A stretch of 64,000 nucleotides of DNA, taken from Deltaproteobacteria bacterium. GTDB lineage: Bacteria; Myxococcota; JACPTQ01. The notes beneath the pieces were generated by a model. The model made no database searches and was not told where the DNA came from. It saw nothing but the letters and a program-made list of their open reading frames with translations. The position numbers and the translations under genes were made by a program. Positions 61,118 to 64,000 of this stretch are shown here, one piece after another; positions within the stretch are counted from its first letter, which is position 1; the number at the start of each line of letters is the position of its first letter. The DNA is taken from contig JACPTQ010000029.1 in NCBI GenBank assembly GCA_016192705.1, forward strand, positions 25,267 to 89,266. The letters run 5' to 3'.

Positions 61118-62566
61118 TTACGGAACGGCTAACGCAACGGGGAGCGCCTCATCGCGCGTTGACCCCGTTCCCAACTGCCCGAACGAGCCGTATCCCCAAC
61201 ACCACAGCGCACCGTTCGTAAGCTGCGTGCAGGTATGAAATCCACCGGCCGCAGCGCGAGCCGTCCCTGCGGTGAGACCAAAAACGTCCACCGGCGTCGT
61301 GCGATCGGCTTTCGCTCCGTCTCCCAACCGGCCGTTCTTCCCCTTTCCCCAACATCGCAGCGTGCCGTGGGCCATCGTCGCGCACGTGTGTTCGCGCCCC
61401 GCGTGAATTGCGGCGACACCGCTCGCGAGACCAACCACGTCAACCGCGACCAACCGATCGGTCGTCGTCCCGTCGCCGAGCTGTCCCGCGCTGCTTCCAC
61501 CCCAGCATTTGACGCCGCCCGACAGGGTGACGGCGCACGTGTGTTCGCGCCCCGCCGAAACCGCCACAACACCCGCGCCGAGGCCCGGTACAGCTGTCGG
61601 TACGCGGCGATCGTTTTGCGTGCCGACCCCAAGGCGTCCGTGGCTCCCCTTGCCCCAGCACAAAACTTCGCCGAGCGACGTCAGGGCGCAGGTGTGTTCG
61701 CGCCCCGCCGAAATCGCGGTGACGCCCGACGTAAGGCCGACGACGTCGACCGGTGTTCGCCGAGATGTCGCCGTTCCATCCCCGAGCTGCCCCGCGTGGT
61801 TTTTCCCCCAACAAACGACGCCACCCGCGGCGTTGATGGCGCACGTGTGATCCCGACCGGCGGCCACAGCCGTCGCAGCTCCGATGCCGAACGCGTCGAC
61901 GGGCGATGCGCTCGCGGCTGTCGTGCCGTCGCCGAGTTGTCCATCGCCGTTGGCCCCGAAGCAGCGAATGCGCCCATCTGAGAGCAGCGCACACGTGTGA
62001 ATCGACGCCGCTGAAACCGAGACCGCGATGCCACCAAGCGCCGCGACCGGAGTTGGGCTGAGCACGCGGCTCGCGCCGATCGCTCCAACTTGCCCATCTG
62101 TGTTTTCGCCCCAACAATAGAGAAGCCCGACCGCATCGATCAAACACGTGTGATTTTTCCCCGCGGAAAGTCTTGAGTGGTGCGAGGACTGAAGGATGGA
62201 ACCTGCATCCGCATCCGCTACTGCACCCGCATCCGCATCCGCTCCCGCTCCCGCATCCGCACCCGCTCCCGCTCCCGCACCCGCACCCGCGCCCGCATCC
62301 GCATCCGCTCCCGCTCCCGCACCCGCACCCGCGCCCGCATCCGCACCCGCGCCCGCTCCCGCATCCGCATCCGCTACTGCACCCGCTCCCGCGCCCGCAT
62401 CCGCACCCGCGTCGCCAGCGGGACAGCAGCAGGTTTGTGTCGGCCCCGGTCGCTCGTTCGCACCTCGGGCCTCTCGCTCTCTGTTCCCTGGATGATATTC
62501 ACAGCCGACCGCTGCGAACAAAACGGCCCCAACGCCAATCAAAAGGCCTCTATAAAAAACCGCCAC
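61118..62566 (-). CDS. RCC1-repeat lipoprotein with Asp-Ala-Gly linker
   Basis: 482 residues from a GTG with GAGGTG ahead. The lipoprotein signal ends VLFAAVGC. A Gly/Ala/Asp linker made of the hexamer repeat occupies residues 50-122. Six or seven RCC1 repeats follow, each with a core like AGREHTCALTSLGEVLCWGK or GDGTTTDRLVAVDVVGL, forming a seven-bladed beta-propeller. The conserved H-T-C and C-W-G Cys residues are present in nearly every blade, probably as disulphides. Such proteins act in adhesion or interaction; the partner is unknown. Confidence 0.9.
   Translation of the reverse strand: MAVFYRGLLIGVGAVLFAAVGCEYHPGNREREARGANERPGPTQTCCCPAGDAGADAGAGAGAVADADAGAGAGADAGAGAGAGAGADADAGAGAGAGAGAGADAGAGADADAGAVADADAGSILQSSHHSRLSAGKNHTCLIDAVGLLYCWGENTDGQVGAIGASRVLSPTPVAALGGIAVSVSAASIHTCALLSDGRIRCFGANGDGQLGDGTTAASASPVDAFGIGAATAVAAGRDHTCAINAAGGVVCWGKNHAGQLGDGTATSRRTPVDVVGLTSGVTAISAGREHTCALTSLGEVLCWGKGSHGRLGVGTQNDRRVPTAVPGLGAGVVAVSAGREHTCAVTLSGGVKCWGGSSAGQLGDGTTTDRLVAVDVVGLASGVAAIHAGREHTCATMAHGTLRCWGKGKNGRLGDGAKADRTTPVDVFGLTAGTARAAAGGFHTCTQLTNGALWCWGYGSFGQLGTGSTRDEALPVALAVP
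62200..62415. repeat. long CCCGCN hexanucleotide array inside RCC1 gene
   Basis: About 30 units of CCCGCA, CCCGCT, CCCGCG or ATCCGC follow one another for about 210 bp. On the minus strand they encode the Gly/Ala/Asp linker. The opposite strand is an unbroken Pro-Ala-Ser frame, which is a shadow. Confidence 0.85.
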
Positions 62567-62760
62567 GATGGCACACCTCGTCGGCGCGCCGATTCCAACC
62601 GCTGGTTCGGCGCGAACAGCCAGTATTTCGGATCCGCCCGCTCACCTCCACTAACATTCGCTTACATGAATATCCTCGCGGCGACCAACACCCGTCACGC
62701 CTTTCGTTTTGCAAATCGCCGGCAAACAGCGAATAATCGTTGTTAGGAGAAAAGAAAGCC

Positions 62761-64000
62761 ATGACACCATCGATCACGAGAACTCTGGGCTTGGCCGTTT
62801 CAATCGGCGTCGTCAGTGGCGCGTGGATCCGACCCGCGATGGCCGACGACAAAGAGGATGCGCGCAAGGCGCTCCTCGAGGTGTTCGCGCCCGAGGTGCG
62901 CCAATTCCCGGATGTGCGCGATTTCCTGATCGATGAGAAAGGGGCCGTGCTTAGAAAGGCGCTCGGTGATTACACGTCTCGTCGGCGAAGCGGTGGCGTG
63001 CGTGGGCTTGTGGTCATTATCCAGAGATCGCGCGTTTCGTACCTTGAGGAAACGGGGCTCAAAGCCAAGCTCGTGGCAATCGAAGCCGCAGCGAAAAAGC
63101 TCGCGCTTGAAAAGGAGGCCGCGCTGGCGGCGTTGCGCGAGGCGATCAAGCGCGCCCTCCTTGATGCGTTCGCGGCGGAATGCAAGGAGTTCCCGGGGCT
63201 GTCGGAAAAGCTAACGGACGAGAAGGGACGACCGTTCCAAGCGGCGTTGGAAATCGCCACGCAGAAGGGGATCGGCGCAGAGGAACTGAAGAAGATTTGG
63301 CTCAATCCAAAGGACCACGAGGCGTTTCTTGAATTGTCGGGTCTGAAGGATGAGCTGCGCGCGAGGCGAGAGGCGAACCTTAAGGAAGCGCTGAAGCGGC
63401 TTCTCCTTGAGTTGTTCGCGGGTGAAGTGAAGGAGTTCCCGTCGCTCGTGGCGCTCCTAAACGATGAGAAGGGCACCGCATTTGTTGTCTGTTGGAGGGT
63501 GGTCGCCGGCGAGCAGGCTGGCCTCGACCGGCTGAGGAAAGAGATAACGGACGACCATATCGTGTGGCTTGTGAAGCTCGGGCTCGGCGACGCTATCGCG
63601 AAGTTAATGCCGAAAACACCAGCGCCGTCCCCGGCCCCGCCAACGACAACGCCGCCAGCACCGACGACGACACCTGCGCAATCGCCACCCGCTCCCGCGC
63701 CCGCACCGACCCCCGCGCCCGCACCCGCTCCCGCGCCTGCACCTGCGGCAACGCCAGCGAAGCCACCAACGACAACGCCGCCGCCCGCGACGCCGCCAGC
63801 ACCGACGACGACACCCGCGCAATCGCCACCCGCGCCCGCGCCCGCACCCGCTCCCGCTCCCGCGCCTGCACCTGCGGCAACGCCAGCGAAACCGCCAACG
63901 ACAACGCCACCGCCCGCGACGCCGCCAGCACCGACGACGACACCTGCGCAATCGCCACCCGCACCCGCTCCCGCTCCCGCTCCCGCACCCGCTCCCGCAC
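62761..64000 (+). CDS. secreted protein with three internal repeats and Pro-Ala tail (3' end outside window)
   Basis: The ATG at 62761 follows TAGGAGAAAAGAAAG and has no stop before the window end (413 codons). The signal ends about WIRPAMADD. Three related modules start near residues 34, 129 and 210, with core FA-x-E-V/C-K/R-x-FP-x-L/V-x3-L-x-DEKG (FAPEVRQFP, FAAECKEFP, FAGEVKEFP). Modules two and three each follow a Lys/Arg-rich helical segment. From about residue 282 the protein becomes low-complexity PAPTTTPAQSPPAPAPA, repeating every 43-47 residues. No family was recognised. Confidence 0.75.
   Translation, partial: MTPSITRTLGLAVSIGVVSGAWIRPAMADDKEDARKALLEVFAPEVRQFPDVRDFLIDEKGAVLRKALGDYTSRRRSGGVRGLVVIIQRSRVSYLEETGLKAKLVAIEAAAKKLALEKEAALAALREAIKRALLDAFAAECKEFPGLSEKLTDEKGRPFQAALEIATQKGIGAEELKKIWLNPKDHEAFLELSGLKDELRARREANLKEALKRLLLELFAGEVKEFPSLVALLNDEKGTAFVVCWRVVAGEQAGLDRLRKEITDDHIVWLVKLGLGDAIAKLMPKTPAPSPAPPTTTPPAPTTTPAQSPPAPAPAPTPAPAPAPAPAPAATPAKPPTTTPPPATPPAPTTTPAQSPPAPAPAPAPAPAPAPAATPAKPPTTTPPPATPPAPTTTPAQSPPAPAPAPAPAPAPA
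63646..64000 (+). repeat. tandem 129-141 bp repeat with CCCGCN core
   Basis: The phrase GCCAGCACCGACGACGAC starts at 63654, 63795 and 63924 (periods of 141 and 129 bp, a difference of two hexamers). Each unit holds a CCCGCN hexamer stretch flanked by the same Thr/Pro-coding text. It is in frame and runs to the window end. Confidence 0.8.

Noticed and set aside
62173..62746. Pro-Ala-Ser frames opposite the RCC1 linker
   Set aside because: They are the reverse reading of the hexamer repeat; the RCC1 frame on the minus strand is clearly the gene.
1..64000. tRNA, rRNA, integrase, transposase or complete prophage
   Set aside because: I looked for these signatures and found none that I could support.

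Overview
The window is high-GC, gene-dense DNA with many cell-surface proteins. Numerous lipoproteins carry Asp-Ala-Gly (DAG) or Pro-Ala linkers, and there are IPT/TIG and RCC1 repeat proteins, a FadL-type porin, a complex I cluster, a Feo iron system and an ECF sigma/anti-sigma pair. This mix suggests a Myxococcota-like (former Deltaproteobacteria) organism. That is an inference from gene content; no rRNA or other phylogenetic marker was seen.

Layout. 1-6.2 kb: secreted phospholipase D-like protein with a ComEA-type helix-hairpin-helix (cut by the window start), a TPR protein, a DUF3142-like protein and a lipase lipoprotein. 6.7-8.4 kb: ECF sigma factor with a zinc-binding membrane anti-sigma. 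8.46-8.64 kb: five AT-rich 14-bp palindromes spaced exactly 42 bp apart, between convergent genes. 8.7-10.8 kb: flippase-like membrane protein and DUF362 protein. 10.8-15.4 kb: iron module (fur, feoB, zinc-ribbon protein, DtxR-like regulator) with two probable Fur boxes. 15.5-21.6 kb: giant IPT/TIG lipoprotein. 21.8-26.2 kb: large lipoprotein plus FadL-type porin. 26.2-36.0 kb: partial complex I operon nuoE-F-J-K-L-M-N ending in a DUF2723 protein; nuoA-D and nuoG-I are absent here.

36-45.6 kb: PEBP lipoprotein, small membrane protein, and a decayed stretch. The decayed stretch holds two convergent four-helix-bundle genes (one with an amber codon), an intact beta-CASP nuclease-like gene, a frameshifted HhH-phospholipase D gene, a frameshifted small gene and a type II NADH dehydrogenase with an internal deletion. 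An unknown secreted protein follows. 45.7-50.8 kb: DTW-domain tRNA-modification enzyme, then a tightly packed set of small DAG lipoprotein, ferritin-like protein, two-domain multicopper oxidase and a zinc-finger SecY-like protein. 51-54 kb: DAG-linker lipoproteins and a 202-bp element with 15-bp perfect terminal inverted repeats. 54.2-64 kb: transglutaminase-elicitor-like lipoprotein divergent from a STAND regulator, an unknown secreted protein, an RCC1 lipoprotein and a partial secreted protein with three internal repeats and a Pro-Ala tail.

A hexanucleotide repeat (CCCGCN on one strand) recurs through the window. It is read as Pro-Ala or as Ala-Gly/Asp linkers depending on orientation, and also occurs between genes. 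The strongest leads for something undescribed are the 42-bp-phased palindrome array, the lipoprotein/ferritin-like/copper oxidase/SecY-like cluster, the 202-bp inverted-repeat element and the two phospholipase D-HhH fusions with opposite domain order. No tRNA, rRNA, transposase or CRISPR array was recognised.
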